DNA of 20,355 bases, from assembly GCA_004369085.1 (NCBI GenBank), contig ML210499.1, positions 1-20,355 of the forward strand. Direction: 5' to 3'. Numbering within the stretch: the first letter of the stretch is position 1; each line of letters starts with the position of its first letter. Position numbers and translations under genes: made by a program. This DNA comes from Coprinopsis marcescibilis (lineage: Eukaryota > Basidiomycota > Agaricomycetes > Agaricales > Psathyrellaceae). This document shows positions 11,287 to 20,343 of this stretch, one piece after another. A model generated the notes under the pieces. That model was not told the origin of the DNA, ran no database searches, and saw only the letters and a program-made list of their open reading frames with translations.

Positions 11287-12187
11287 AGTATCTCAGTAAT
11301 AAATGGGGCATTTCAACCATTCTAGTATGGGCAACTATACACCTCGGTCAAAATACATTTGCGCCTTTTCGTTGACTTCGTGGGGTTTGGCAAGAATCTA
11401 AACAAAACAAATGACCGCCAAGTTAGTGTTCATTCAGTGAGATACAATGGCAGGTCTTACCCAGTACATGACAAGCTTCATGATCTCCATGCAAGATAAA
11501 CCGCGTCCGTCCGAAGCGAAGCGTCATCACAGGTGCAGATGCCAAGAACTTTGATCTCTTTCCCAGTACAACCACTGCCGACCCTAACTAGTAGACGCCA
11601 AAAACCCACTCATTCCTTTCGCACAGGATCCATGTCACCCCTCCGCTAGTAGCAAGGCATTTTTATACACGCGCCATAGTGAGAAAACATTGAAACTCAC
11701 CCCCGGAACATGCTTGTCGCTAGGACGAAGGAGGAAGAACGGTTGATTAGATCTAGACACGGTGACGTTATGGTTACGAAAAATAACCTTACCTCCCCAT
11801 GGACTCTCCAGCAACTTGAGCAAAACAATCATCAAGTTGCGCAGGCGTTCTGAGAGTCGCCAGCAGCGAGACTTGTTGGGACAACAGTCCGTCTCCAGCT
11901 CTCTTGACAACAGATTGGCATTGGCGCACCTATGGCAATAGTTCAGTAGCGACTAGTAGCAGCATTAACGCTATTGATGCCCGGACCGGGTTCACCAGAA
12001 AACAAATGGCTATTTCGTACCCTCACTGAGGGTTTATATACCCAGTATACAAGTAAGTAAATAGTAAATAGAGACAAGCTGTACACAGAGGCTATGGACT
12101 TTAGAATGAACAATAGAAAGTCAGACTAAATGTTCTTGGATTAACTACAGGCTTGCTATAGAGGCTGTACATGGAATGGAGGTCGAA
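11287..12187. other. Intergenic region between convergent genes, nothing assigned
   Basis: This lies between the end of the F-box-like pseudogene and the stop codon of the leftward LRR gene. A minus-strand frame at 11910-11635 (91 codons) has no family resemblance and no supporting context. The part near 12020-12080 is AT-rich (TTTATATACCC, AGTAAGTAAATAGTAAATAG) and may be 3' UTR or spacer. Confidence 0.45.
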
Positions 12188-14271
12188 TTAATGAACATAT
12201 CTCCAACAGTCCCAGTCCCTCCTTGCAAGTGTCGCAAGGCACCCCTCCAGCGTGGATAGCTTGAGTCTCGGGTGAGTTTGGACCGTGTCCAGCAACAACT
12301 GCAATTTCCCTTGATCGACTGCGTAACCTTCGCTTTCCAGGCGCTTGAAGAATGTGCCAAAATCAAGGACCTCTTGGACGTAGTGCTCCTGGTCTTGCAC
12401 CAGACAATCTTTCTCCTGTTGGGACTCTACTTCAGCAGCAAAGACGTTCTTGGGGCGACAGGAAAAGATGCCGTATTCCCATGCAGTGCCATATGTACCT
12501 TGCTCTTCAGCCCCGCGAAGGATGAGAACATACCCTTCCTTCCTCCATGTCTCCGCCACACCTTTCCGAGGAAAAGTTGAAATCCTTCGGTGAGACCATT
12601 CCTCCGCTGGCGCTGGTCCATGAAGGGTCTCCATTCCCGAGGCGAGGATGACCCTGATCCCTGATTCGGGAGTGTGGAGGCCATTAGCTCGTACTGTAAG
12701 TTGTTCGAAGAGATCGGTGAATTTGCCTGGGAGAGAATTGGCATTGATAAAAGGGATCCAATAAGAAATGCGACGCCCCCAGCAAGAGGAGTAAAGTTGA
12801 CCAACAAGTTCAATTTGAACAGTGAAGGGATTGGGGCTGGGATCTCGAGCACTGATGAAGAAAGGGTGGAAGACATGATGGAGTCGGGAAAAGAGTGGAT
12901 GATGGTCCTGACGCAAGCTTCGAAGGTCGTCGTTGCTTAAGGATGTCGAGGAAATATTAAGGTGCCTTAAGTTGCGGAGATGAAGAAGTATTTCGTAGAG
13001 GCCGTTTTTGTCGATTATAGTGTTATGCGAGAGATTGAGGGTCTCCACTGCGTCGAGATCGCCGATAACTTCAACAACCTGCTTCCCGCTGAAGTTGTAT
13101 CCCGATAGGTCAAGTTCCTTGGAGTTTATGGGCAGTGTTCTAAAGGCCTTTGAGAAGAACGCTGCGGCATTTGAAGGGAATTTTGGCGACTTTTTCAGCT
13201 GTAGGAGGACAGACTGCAGCTTTCCCGGAACATCAAACACATGTTCCAAAAGCCCAAGTTGATCGTTCTCGACTGCATGGTGAACAGCTTGATTCAGTGC
13301 AAGTGTGGCCAATGTTGGCAATTCGACGGTGTGGTTTGGCTTGTCTGGGTCGCTGACCGGTTCCCCGGAGGAAATCAATGGGTTGAAATCCATCGGGAAA
13401 GTCTCCGCAAGTACATCGAGGGAGATAATAGGGATCCTATCAAGGAGTCGGAAAGCTTCAACCCAATCTTCATCTGGATCATATTCTGTGGCAGAGGAAC
13501 TAATATAAGCACGTCGCCTCTGGGCTCGAGTGCGTTCAAGGCCTTACCATCTTCGTCGGCATCGGAATCATCGCCCCAAAGCAAGTATTGTTTTGATGAC
13601 AATGGCTCGTCCGACAAGACAAAACAGATCGCAAGGTTTTGTGGGTCGGTGACATCGATCACAGTTACTCCGGAAGTGCAGTCTGAGCAAATATATCTTA
13701 AGCTGTCGATAGCCGAAGATTGTGTTGAGTCTCTCGTACCTATGCAGCTCCATAGAGATTCATTCTGCATGCAGTCAACTTCCAAGTGATTTGCGTGTCG
13801 CACAACCCCCCTCTTCGACTCATGCGCAGTCCAAGCCATTTCCAACAAAGAGAGTGCATATGGACAAGGGGCCTTCGGCAGTTTCTCGACATTTTCTGGA
13901 TAGTTTTGCAGTTCTTCACGGATCAGCGATGCGTTATCGGGCTGTTTTGCTATAAGGCTGAACCGGTGGGCATTGCGTATGGGGGTCTCCCCATCGCACC
14001 AATCGTGTAGCGCAGCAATGCATCGATATCTGGACGTGCCGTCACGACGGCTGACGCGTCCTATGAGCAACGCCTGGTGTCGCTCACCCATTGTGCAGTG
14101 ATTCAGAGAGTCGTAGTTTTCACAGAGTCTTCGTGGCTGGGTGATCACTGGGACTGCGTGGCCACGTAGTAGTATCTGGCTGTAAAGTGGCTTGCCAAGG
14201 TTCAGCCCAAATCTGGCCATCATCATGTCTATTACGTTTCTATCCACGAACCCTCGAGCTCCACTTAACAT
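12188..14271 (-). CDS. Leucine-rich-repeat protein, 673 aa, two exons
   Basis: Two minus-strand frames join across a 62-nt intron: exon 1 is 14271-13548, intron 13547-13486 (GTAAGG...CCACAG), exon 2 13485-12188. The junction gives DADED-EYDPDEDWVEAFRLLD in phase 1, and the result is 674 codons including TAA. The open frame extends upstream to 14349 without an ATG, so I take the ATG at 14271 (A at -3; MLSGARGFVD). Residues 1-240 are Cys/His-containing with no family I recognise and end in an acidic patch. Residues about 360-435 are leucine-rich repeats: KELDLSGYNFSG, VETLNLSHNTI, LRHLNISSTSLSNDDL, in the style of ribonuclease-inhibitor LRRs. The C-terminal 200 residues are mixed alpha/beta with TYGTAWEYGIF and no assignment. 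LRRs usually bind protein; the partner is unknown. A further upstream exon cannot be excluded. Confidence 0.75.
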
Positions 14272-15015
14272 TGTAGCACAGTTATTAATAAGTTTAGGTT
14301 TAGTCGATATATGGTCGGATAGGCAAATTGCATTGTCCTCCAATACGCATTAACGTATTGCTGGCCGTCTGTACTGGCCGCTGGACGATCCGAACAAGAT
14401 CTTCTCTGAGCATTTCAAGTTACGACCACTGTATGTAACATCATCCGGCTTTCATTATTAGAACGCTGTGCGCAACGTTCTTGGCAGGGCTGAGAAACCT
14501 TGTGCAAAAACGGCACGGACGCTATGACACGCAAAGAACTTTGCACAGCATCTTTCCAACGGCGCGCCCCGCACGGTCGTCACTCTGCCTGGGATCGGAA
14601 AGTGATTCATGGGTGATTTCAGGTCGACAACTCCAGGAATAATTGTGGAGCTGCCTAGCAGCGGCTCCAGAACGGTCCCAATCATCGCCCTCCTTCGGTT
14701 TAGTGCCAGATGAACGAGTTGTTTGCTTTTTAGCGCTCGTTGAACTTACCGTTCACACGAATGATTGTTTTACATATTGGCGTTGAACGGAGCACAGCGA
14801 CCGACAGTCACAGGTTTCCTGTCACTCTGCGATGCCATCGCGTGGACGACTATTTCTATTTCAGGGGTGCCAGAGTATTGTCTTTGACTCGCACTATGGG
14901 TTTGCCAGGCTTGGATATAGCCTGTGAATGTACATTATATTATCTGTGGATATAATATGATTTATGTGCAGTTGAATGTAGTAACTTTAGCTATTATAGA
15001 ATATCTTGATAGCTA
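14272..15015. other. Spacer between LRR gene and retrotransposon
   Basis: This holds the presumed promoter of the leftward LRR gene, immediately right of 14271, and the flank of the retrotransposon. A 75-codon minus-strand frame (14685-14458) has no recognisable features. From about 14925 to 15010 the sequence is strongly AT-rich (ATTATATTATC, GGATATAATATG). It contrasts sharply with the GC-rich hairpin that follows and may mark the insertion site. Confidence 0.45.
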
Positions 15016-15024
15016 GTGGGCGAG

Positions 15025-15044
15025 GAGCACGCGCGAGCGTGCTC
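15025..15044. repeat. GC-rich hairpin near the 3' end of the element
   Basis: A perfect 8-bp stem GAGCACGC/GCGTGCTC with loop GCGA. It lies about 140 nt beyond the recombinase stop and just inside the switch to AT-rich flank, which is why I place the element's end near 15016. It could act in 3' end formation or as a recombinase recognition structure. Confidence 0.5.
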
Positions 15045-15183
15045 TCCCGGCCTGGTTCTTCTTTCGCATAAGGGGCCCGTGATGAGCGCCGACTCCCAAT
15101 CTCTAGTCTTGACGCGTCGAGTGAGTCTCGGCCCCCAAGTTTTAGTCAAGGTATGTTTGGGTGCGTACCTATGTATTTTGTCT
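15045..15183 (-). other. Non-coding 3' region of the retrotransposon
   Basis: From the recombinase stop to the hairpin there is no open frame of note. It contains short inverted words (GACTC at about 15093 and GAGTC at about 15123) but no copy of the sequence upstream of gag that I can see by eye. Confidence 0.4.
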
Positions 15184-16368
15184 TCATTGTGAGGTTGTGG
15201 TTTGTCTTAGAAACCCCTCATGAAGCGACGGCACTGCCTGAATGTATGGTGCGATGATCTGGGCGTGTTTTCTCAGATATGCGGCAAATGATTCCCCTGC
15301 CCAACGTCCCTTGGCTTTCATGACCAGAAAGGGCATTCCTCGTAGCAGGTACTCCAGGGTCGACCCAATTCGAATCGCATGGCCTTGGAAATTCTTGATT
15401 CCGGCTGCCTTCGATGCTTCCCCCACTCGCTTGAGAAATGCCGCCTTGGTGAGTGGCTTGTATCCCTTGTCGTCTTTGTAAGCAAATATGTGGCCATCCT
15501 CGGGTGGCTTGTTTATTCGCATGTGATTTTGCATCGCCTCGTCTGGGTCGGTCAGGCCTGCTTGTTTAGCCCAATACACCTCTTCTCCCCTTTCTGCCAC
15601 CTTAGTTCTCGGTAGCCACAATACCGTGACCTTGTTCCCCCCACGGTCTTGGTCTGACGAGAGGTTCTTGGGTGTTGGATGTCGCTGTGGGTCAAATTTG
15701 TCATTTGCCCTCTTGACTGTGAACTCGCCGAGTCTTGCCGTTGCATAGAAGCTCGTTGCCAGGCACGCGAAAACTGCGGCATCAAATGGGCTGTCTGTGT
15801 CGAGTTTTGCCCGAATCGCCTCCATTTGGTCCACTGTGACTGGGTCCCTCTTTGGTTTTTTCGAGGTGGGGGGCGTGATCTTGTCTGCTGCCTTCAGTAT
15901 CGTCTCCAGCTCGGTCTTATCCATGTCCCATTTCACTCCATGAAGTATGTGCCATGCTCTAATCCCTGCCACGTAATTTCTGATCGTTCGACCTGCATAT
16001 GCTCCTGCCAGATTTGCCACAAATCCTGCAAGCACCTCTTGGGTTACTGGGGCACGCATCTCCTCCGGGATTCCTTGCCGGTCGCAGAAGACGTGAAAAG
16101 CAAGTAGGCCTCCTCCATATGTGGTGCTTGTGCTCTCTTCCCATGCAAACTCCAGAACCTCGACTATCCGCCTCAGGTCTTCTTCGACTAGAAAACGCCC
16201 TCGCCGCCCTGTCCCTGCAGCCGGTTGCCACTTTATCAGCCTCTCGCTTGCAGGGCAGTGTGGGCGTAGGTTTGATGGTGCAGGTGTCATTGCAGGTGGG
16301 TATGGCATAGTTTTCGCTTTTCTCTGCTGACGTCGCACGGTTAGCTGCACCACTGGTCTGCCACCCAT
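15184..16368 (-). CDS. Tyrosine recombinase of the retrotransposon (394 aa)
   Basis: The C-terminal catalytic domain shows the expected phage-integrase-type residues in order: R212 in TARLGE, a lysine near 254-256 (PRTKVA), H330 and R333 in GHAIRIGST (HxxR box), W356 in GRWAG, and Y364 in FAAYLRKH as the nucleophile. An N-terminal SAM-like core-binding region covers about residues 60-160 (TYGGGLLAFHVFCDRQG, TIRNYVAGIRAWH). The enzyme would integrate the element's DNA copy by strand exchange through a 3'-phosphotyrosine link, without a DDE integrase. The first ATG (16368) touches a TGA in another frame and has weak context. ATGs at residues 21 and 27 (MPYPPAMTPAPS) have better context and may be the real start. 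The frame begins 49 nt after the RT stop, so a spliced RNA, reinitiation or its own promoter is needed. Confidence 0.9.
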   Translation of the reverse strand: MGGRPVVQLTVRRQQRKAKTMPYPPAMTPAPSNLRPHCPASERLIKWQPAAGTGRRGRFLVEEDLRRIVEVLEFAWEESTSTTYGGGLLAFHVFCDRQGIPEEMRAPVTQEVLAGFVANLAGAYAGRTIRNYVAGIRAWHILHGVKWDMDKTELETILKAADKITPPTSKKPKRDPVTVDQMEAIRAKLDTDSPFDAAVFACLATSFYATARLGEFTVKRANDKFDPQRHPTPKNLSSDQDRGGNKVTVLWLPRTKVAERGEEVYWAKQAGLTDPDEAMQNHMRINKPPEDGHIFAYKDDKGYKPLTKAAFLKRVGEASKAAGIKNFQGHAIRIGSTLEYLLRGMPFLVMKAKGRWAGESFAAYLRKHAQIIAPYIQAVPSLHEGFLRQTTTSQ

Positions 16369-16417
16369 TCATCCCCCTTTTGACCTCGGGGTGTCCTTGC
16401 TCTGCCCTGTTGTCCCG

Positions 16418-18790
16418 TTATATTCTGTTTGTATTCGCCCACCACAGCTCTTCCCTTCTCCGCTCAAGATCGATGCTGTCCAGGGTTTCGTCATTGTTAA
16501 CCACTTTTGGTTTTGGTAGAGGGTTTGGGGTGGGATGGTTAGCGATGTATGGGTCATCGTAGTCTGCCACGAATGGCTTGAGCTCGTCTGGGATTTTAAT
16601 CCTGGGTATGAGATCTGCTTCTGGGGGGTATATTCCCCTGGACGGGTCATCCGCAGGGTTATGCTTGCTTGGTACGTATCGAGTGTGGATCGTGGTATTT
16701 TGTTGCTGACATATGTTGTGTATTCGTTTGAAAACTGTGTTGACTGCCCAATTTCGGCTCCGTCCCTTCCACCAACCTTCGACCACCCCTTTGTTGTCGC
16801 CATACAGCCTGACCTGCCAGTTGCTCTCTGTCTGACCTTTTTGCTCGCGTACGACTGCCCTGACCAGGAATTCGAATCCAACTGCTTCAGCCCATCCAAT
16901 GTCACGGCCGTCATCTTTCCATCCGTCGTGCAACCTCCATGCTCGCCATCTATTCCCAATGGTGATGGCAACACCGAAACCAGAGCTGGCATCTGAATAT
17001 GCGTTGATGTTCTTGATGGGACATGCGGTCGGGATGCTTCTGGCGATCTCGGGCTGCTGTAGTGTTTTTCGCCACCATATAAGGTCCTCGCTGAGATGAC
17101 GGGGAGGGTGGTGCGGCACGAAAGGATTGTTGTGGTATAAGGCCAGCATCTTCTCCAGACATGTGAGGTATGCTCTCCCTGCCGGCACCACCAGGGTTGT
17201 GTGTAGCAGTTTTCCGTACAACTTTTGAACTTGTTCCAAAGTGTGTGTTGGGCGACTTTCCCATTCGTCGATAGCTCCCAGGTACTTCTTCTTTTTCTCT
17301 TCCATAACTCCCACCATCTGAGTATGTAGATTCCAATTAAACCCCAAAAAAGGAACTTCTTCCTGAAATGGTATCGTTTTCGATTGTTCCCACTTGATGC
17401 CCAATTTCGTTGACAATTCGTCGATGTCGCTGTCATTGTAGCAGTATGGCTCTTGCTCCACAGGTGCGCTTCGCTTCTCTCCTGCAATGTCCCTGAGAAT
17501 TGCCCCCATATCCTCATCATATTCTTCTGGCTGCCCATTCTCCATTGTGTTCCCACGGTACCATATTCGACTTCGTTCCTGCACTCTGCCTCCTCCATCA
17601 CGTATCTGCTTGCGCCACCTTGCCCTTTTTTGGTTGTACTCCGCCAGGTGCTTCCGTAAAACCCTGATGAAGAAGTGGTCGTCGACCCATCGCGATGCCA
17701 GGCCCATGCCATTATGTCTGATGATTTCGAGCCCAGCGTCCGCCACTCCACCATATACTCCTCCTCCTGATGTGATGCCAAAGTCATCCTGTGTGTTGGC
17801 TGCGAAAATATTTTTTCCTCGGAGTCTAACAACAAGCCCTGGCCATTGGCTTTGGTGCGCTGGGATTGTCCGATATGCTTCAGCCACATCTCGTATTGAG
17901 GCTTGTGATCCTGGGGGTAGACGTGAGACCAGCAGGCAGATGGTTGTGAAGGTTCCCCATGTGCATGGGTAGTCTGATGCATCAATGCTGACATTGATTG
18001 ATTCGGTTTCGCCTCTTGGTTGGTGTGGGTACGAAAAGTTGTGAATAGCTCTGAACTTTCCTGGTTTTCCAGTTTTTGGGATGAGTGCCAGTGGCGATGA
18101 TTGGAACGGACCAATGGCTCTCTCCAGCTCTTCTTGGGTGAATGGACCCACGTATCGGCCTGTGTCGAATTCATGTTTGATGACTTTGTCGTATGCCTCA
18201 TGGTATTGCTCCACCGATTGGTGATTTGGTGGGATGAAGGTTTGGCTAATTTTTCGCACACCCAGGATAAAACCACTGCGCAGGCCATCCACCACCATGC
18301 CATATTTCTCCTGCAGGCCATGCTTTTCCAGCTCCTTCTCCCACTCGCCGGCATCGTACGTTGTGATTGGATTATGCCTTCTGTGCTCAAGGGCACTCCT
18401 GAGCTCCATGAGTCGACTTTCCGCATCCTGAGCATCGGTGCTTGTCGGGGTGCGTGTTGCTGCGACATCCATTTGGCAACTGGAATTGGAAGCATAGGTT
18501 CTGACCCTCGCTGTTGATGAGTCTCTTGTCCGATGTTCTCCTTGCATGCCCTTTGCTGCCGTCCCATAGCAATTCTTTGTTGCAGAGCTTGTAGTCGTGT
18601 TCCTGGCGTCCAAGGCATATGGCGCATACGGCGACGCCTGAGTTGGCCGTTGCGCCTTTGGGAAAAACCTTTCGTCTAGTGTTACTCCCTTCCTCTGGGC
18701 TTGGTGAAACTGACTGCTGTCGTCGTGATCTGACGTTTCGTCCTGATGCCACTCGCGCTCTCTTTGGAGATGAGGATCTTGAACGTTCAC
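16418..18790 (-). CDS. Reverse transcriptase - RNase H of the retrotransposon
   Basis: The open frame is 790 codons from an ATG at 18790, but the first ~130 codons overlap the zinc-finger part of gag in another frame and look like a shadow. RT motifs: SPLALIPKTGKPGKFRAIHN (230-250), IRDVAEAYRTIP with D301 (motif A), RWVDDHFF with D370/D371 (the YxDD box, here WVDD), and FLGFNWN (481-487). RNase H motifs: YSDAS with D600, GWAEA with E635, YGDNKG with D665, and PSKHNPADDPSRG with the last acidic residue at 714. The NPAD.PSR ending is common in DIRS-type RNase H. The protein copies the element RNA and removes the template strand. Translation probably continues from gag by a +1 shift at 18387-18392; the first residues after the shift would be EHRRHNPITTYDAGEW. 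The frame ends 49 nt before the recombinase. Confidence 0.9.
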   Translation of the reverse strand: MNVQDPHLQREREWHQDETSDHDDSSQFHQAQRKGVTLDERFFPKAQRPTQASPYAPYALDARNTTTSSATKNCYGTAAKGMQGEHRTRDSSTARVRTYASNSSCQMDVAATRTPTSTDAQDAESRLMELRSALEHRRHNPITTYDAGEWEKELEKHGLQEKYGMVVDGLRSGFILGVRKISQTFIPPNHQSVEQYHEAYDKVIKHEFDTGRYVGPFTQEELERAIGPFQSSPLALIPKTGKPGKFRAIHNFSYPHQPRGETESINVSIDASDYPCTWGTFTTICLLVSRLPPGSQASIRDVAEAYRTIPAHQSQWPGLVVRLRGKNIFAANTQDDFGITSGGGVYGGVADAGLEIIRHNGMGLASRWVDDHFFIRVLRKHLAEYNQKRARWRKQIRDGGGRVQERSRIWYRGNTMENGQPEEYDEDMGAILRDIAGEKRSAPVEQEPYCYNDSDIDELSTKLGIKWEQSKTIPFQEEVPFLGFNWNLHTQMVGVMEEKKKKYLGAIDEWESRPTHTLEQVQKLYGKLLHTTLVVPAGRAYLTCLEKMLALYHNNPFVPHHPPRHLSEDLIWWRKTLQQPEIARSIPTACPIKNINAYSDASSGFGVAITIGNRWRAWRLHDGWKDDGRDIGWAEAVGFEFLVRAVVREQKGQTESNWQVRLYGDNKGVVEGWWKGRSRNWAVNTVFKRIHNICQQQNTTIHTRYVPSKHNPADDPSRGIYPPEADLIPRIKIPDELKPFVADYDDPYIANHPTPNPLPKPKVVNNDETLDSIDLERRREELWWANTNRI
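18387..18392 (-). promoter_or_regulatory. Candidate +1 ribosomal frameshift site (CCU UGA)
   Basis: Gag ends TGC CCT TGA (stop at 18389-18387). Skipping one base at the stop continues directly into the RT frame as GAG CAC AGA AGG. RT is in the +1 frame relative to gag, and the junction would give HGAQECP followed by EHRRHNPITT. A stop codon as the slow codon in a +1 shift resembles the antizyme UCC-UGA site, although the slip codon differs. Confidence 0.4.
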
Positions 18791-20144
18791 GTTCTCGTCT
18801 GTACGACTGGTGGGAACCTCGCCCTGGCGATCGGTACCGTTTTCGTGTTGGGTTTGGGCTGTCTATAGCCAATCTGCTGGCGTTGGCCGTAATAGCCTGT
18901 AGCTGTTTTAGGTTTCCCATTTGTCGGACATGCGATGTTTTATAGAATCATGTGCCAAGGTCGCAGTGTGCACCATGCCATTGGTATCGCGTTGCGTAAC
19001 ATAGTATGGGCATGTTCAAATCGCGTATATTAATTTGAAAAGACAGGTGTGGCATTGCACAGCATCGCAATCGCAGTCGCAGTCGCATTCGCAGTCGCAT
19101 CGCATCGCATTCACAGTCACATGGTATCGCATTCGCAGTCGCATCGCATCGCATTCGCAATCGCATGGTTGAGTGTTATTCAGAAAGGATGGAGGGGTAG
19201 GGGTTGGGTAAGCGAAATGAATACAAGTTTTTTTGAAAACCTTGAACACTGACCTCGCGAAGGCTTTCTGTCTTCTTCTTGTCTATGATCTCATCGCGCA
19301 TTGACCTTAGTAAGGTCTCGTTGATGACACCTATGTTGAAGCCTTGCTTTCTTGCCTGGCGATCGTACCACTCCCTTCTGACATGAGCTTGGTATTTCAC
19401 TGTTGCTTCGCTTCCATGTTCTTGCCTTCTCATGGGATGTGCGTCGAGTGCTGCATACATAGTGTTGAAGGCCTCGACTACCTTGACTGGCCAGACCTCG
19501 TCACCCAGTTTCATCATCTCCTGAATCATCGCATGGCGTCCGAGCATAACCTCTTCCCAAGAGAGTTCCGTGTCTGGTTTCACGAATTTTGAGAGTTTGA
19601 GCGCGGATATTGGTTGCAATCCCACCACCTCGCCTTCCATCTGGGTGATTCCCCATGTTTCGGTGCTAGCTGTGCTCCGACTTTCTTTTTGGGCTTTCCT
19701 GCATCCGTCCGGTGTGAAATAGAAAAGCTCGATGTATTCGATGAGCTTGAGTTTGTTTAAGGTGTAGCTGGCTGGCCTGTCTGTAATGGTGTCTCCTACG
19801 GCAATGTTTTCGTCAAAGTACACTTTCTTCGTCTTCTTGCCGTTATCCTCTTCTATCTTCTGCCCTTCGCCTTCTGGTCGTTCAGCTTGCTCCTCATCCT
19901 GTTGTTCCTGTTCTCTCTCCAGCCTCTCGCGTTCTTCCCTGTCTCGTTGGACTTGCATGTTCCAGTCTTCCACTCTCTTGTCATGACCTGCCTTCCAGCT
20001 GTCTCGCAACATCCTCAAGACCTCCTCTTCTGACCTGGGTTCTCCTGGTGGGTTTGGTTTCATGGAATCTCGTACTGCCTGAAACTCGGGCTGCTCGAAC
20101 GCGGGGCACACGTCTCCCGTTGGATCCCTTTCGACCCGTGCCAT
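18387..20144 (-). CDS. Gag-like protein, zinc-binding C-terminus, probably spliced
   Basis: Exon 1, 20144-19254 (297 codons), starts at ATG 20144. It has an Arg/Glu/Gln-rich probable coiled coil (residues about 55-95), then DENIAVGDTITDRPASY and KLIEYIELFYFTPDGC, as in gag-like proteins of agaricomycete YR elements as I remember them. Exon 2, 18902-18387, begins after CTAAAACAG. It is rich in Arg/Ser (RRERERSRSSSPKRAR, likely RNA-binding) and ends with a Cys/His region: CAICLGRQEHDYKLC, CFQFQLPNGC, and HRCSGCGKSTHGAQEC. The blocks are in the same frame but separated by stops. A donor GAG|GTCAGT at 19253 and the acceptor at 18903 remove 351 nt in phase 0, giving 468 aa. An acceptor 6 nt further on (CTACAG) also keeps the frame. 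Alternatively these are two separate ORFs. Gag should bind and package element RNA. Confidence 0.75.
18903..19253 (-). other. Probable intron within gag (about 351 nt)
   Basis: It starts GTCAGT and ends AACAG, and has in-frame stops, so gag exon 1 cannot be read through it. Its length is a multiple of three and several times that of the host introns here. It contains the hexanucleotide array at 19063-19166. Splicing has not been shown. Confidence 0.5.
19063..19166. repeat. Degenerate hexanucleotide array (TCGCAG/TCGCAT type)
   Basis: About 17 units of 5-6 bp with the pattern TCGCAN follow one another: TCGCAA, TCGCAG, TCGCAG, TCGCAT, and so on. One interruption reads TCACAGTCACATGGTA. Some units are the 5-bp form ATCGC. 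The array sits wholly inside the non-coding gap of gag and is a microsatellite, not a CRISPR: there are no unique spacers. Confidence 0.9.
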
Positions 20145-20162
20145 ATTGCTTCTGTCGAGTGT

Positions 20163-20175
20163 GACGTGTCACGTC
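20163..20175. promoter_or_regulatory. Short palindrome GACGTG-T-CACGTC upstream of gag
   Basis: Six-base perfect arms around one base, about 19 nt 5' of the gag ATG. The half-sites contain ACGTG/CACGT cores of the type bound by bZIP or bHLH factors, so it could be a transcription-factor site in the element's promoter or leader. It could also be chance. Confidence 0.25.
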
Positions 20176-20272
20176 TTCTTGAGGGAATTGTGTGTTTGGA
20201 CAACGCAAGTATAATATATATTGCGGCGTATAGAGTAGTATCGATAATAATTTTGGCTGTATGCGAGTCAAG

Positions 20273-20343
20273 CTTCGCTGCGCCAGATGGTGGTGGTTCG
20301 TGAAGTCGCGTTTCACGTGGCGCACCATCTGGCGGAGTCGAAG
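20273..20343. repeat. Large imperfect palindrome at the 5' side of the element
   Basis: The arms CGCCAGATGGTG (20281-20292) and CACCATCTGGCG (20323-20334) are perfect 12-bp inverted copies. They are flanked by CTTCG (20273-20277) and CGAAG (20339-20343), and enclose a second pair CGTGAA/TTCACG around a 7-base loop. The folded form would be a stem of about 23 pairs with bulges. It may be a terminal structure or recombination site of the retrotransposon. Confidence 0.6.

Noticed and set aside
14458..14685. 75-codon minus-strand ORF between the LRR gene and the retrotransposon
   Set aside because: It shows no domain or conserved-looking motif.
15184..16368. Crypton-type DNA transposon based on the tyrosine recombinase alone
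   Set aside because: RT-RNase H and gag lie directly upstream in the same orientation, which fits a YR retrotransposon instead.
16369..18627. 752-codon minus-strand frame as a gene
   Set aside because: It overlaps RT completely and its translation shows no domain, so I keep it only as an observation.
19063..19166. CRISPR-like array
   Set aside because: Units are 5-6 bp with no spacers, in a eukaryotic retroelement; it is a microsatellite.
19016..19252. Short frames over the hexamer array (CDCECD-like repeats on one strand, AIAVAVAF on the other)
   Set aside because: They are translations of the microsatellite within the probable intron.
20281..20334. tRNA gene suggested by GGTTCG within the palindrome
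   Set aside because: There is no cloverleaf; the pairing is a single long hairpin and no acceptor or anticodon arm fits.
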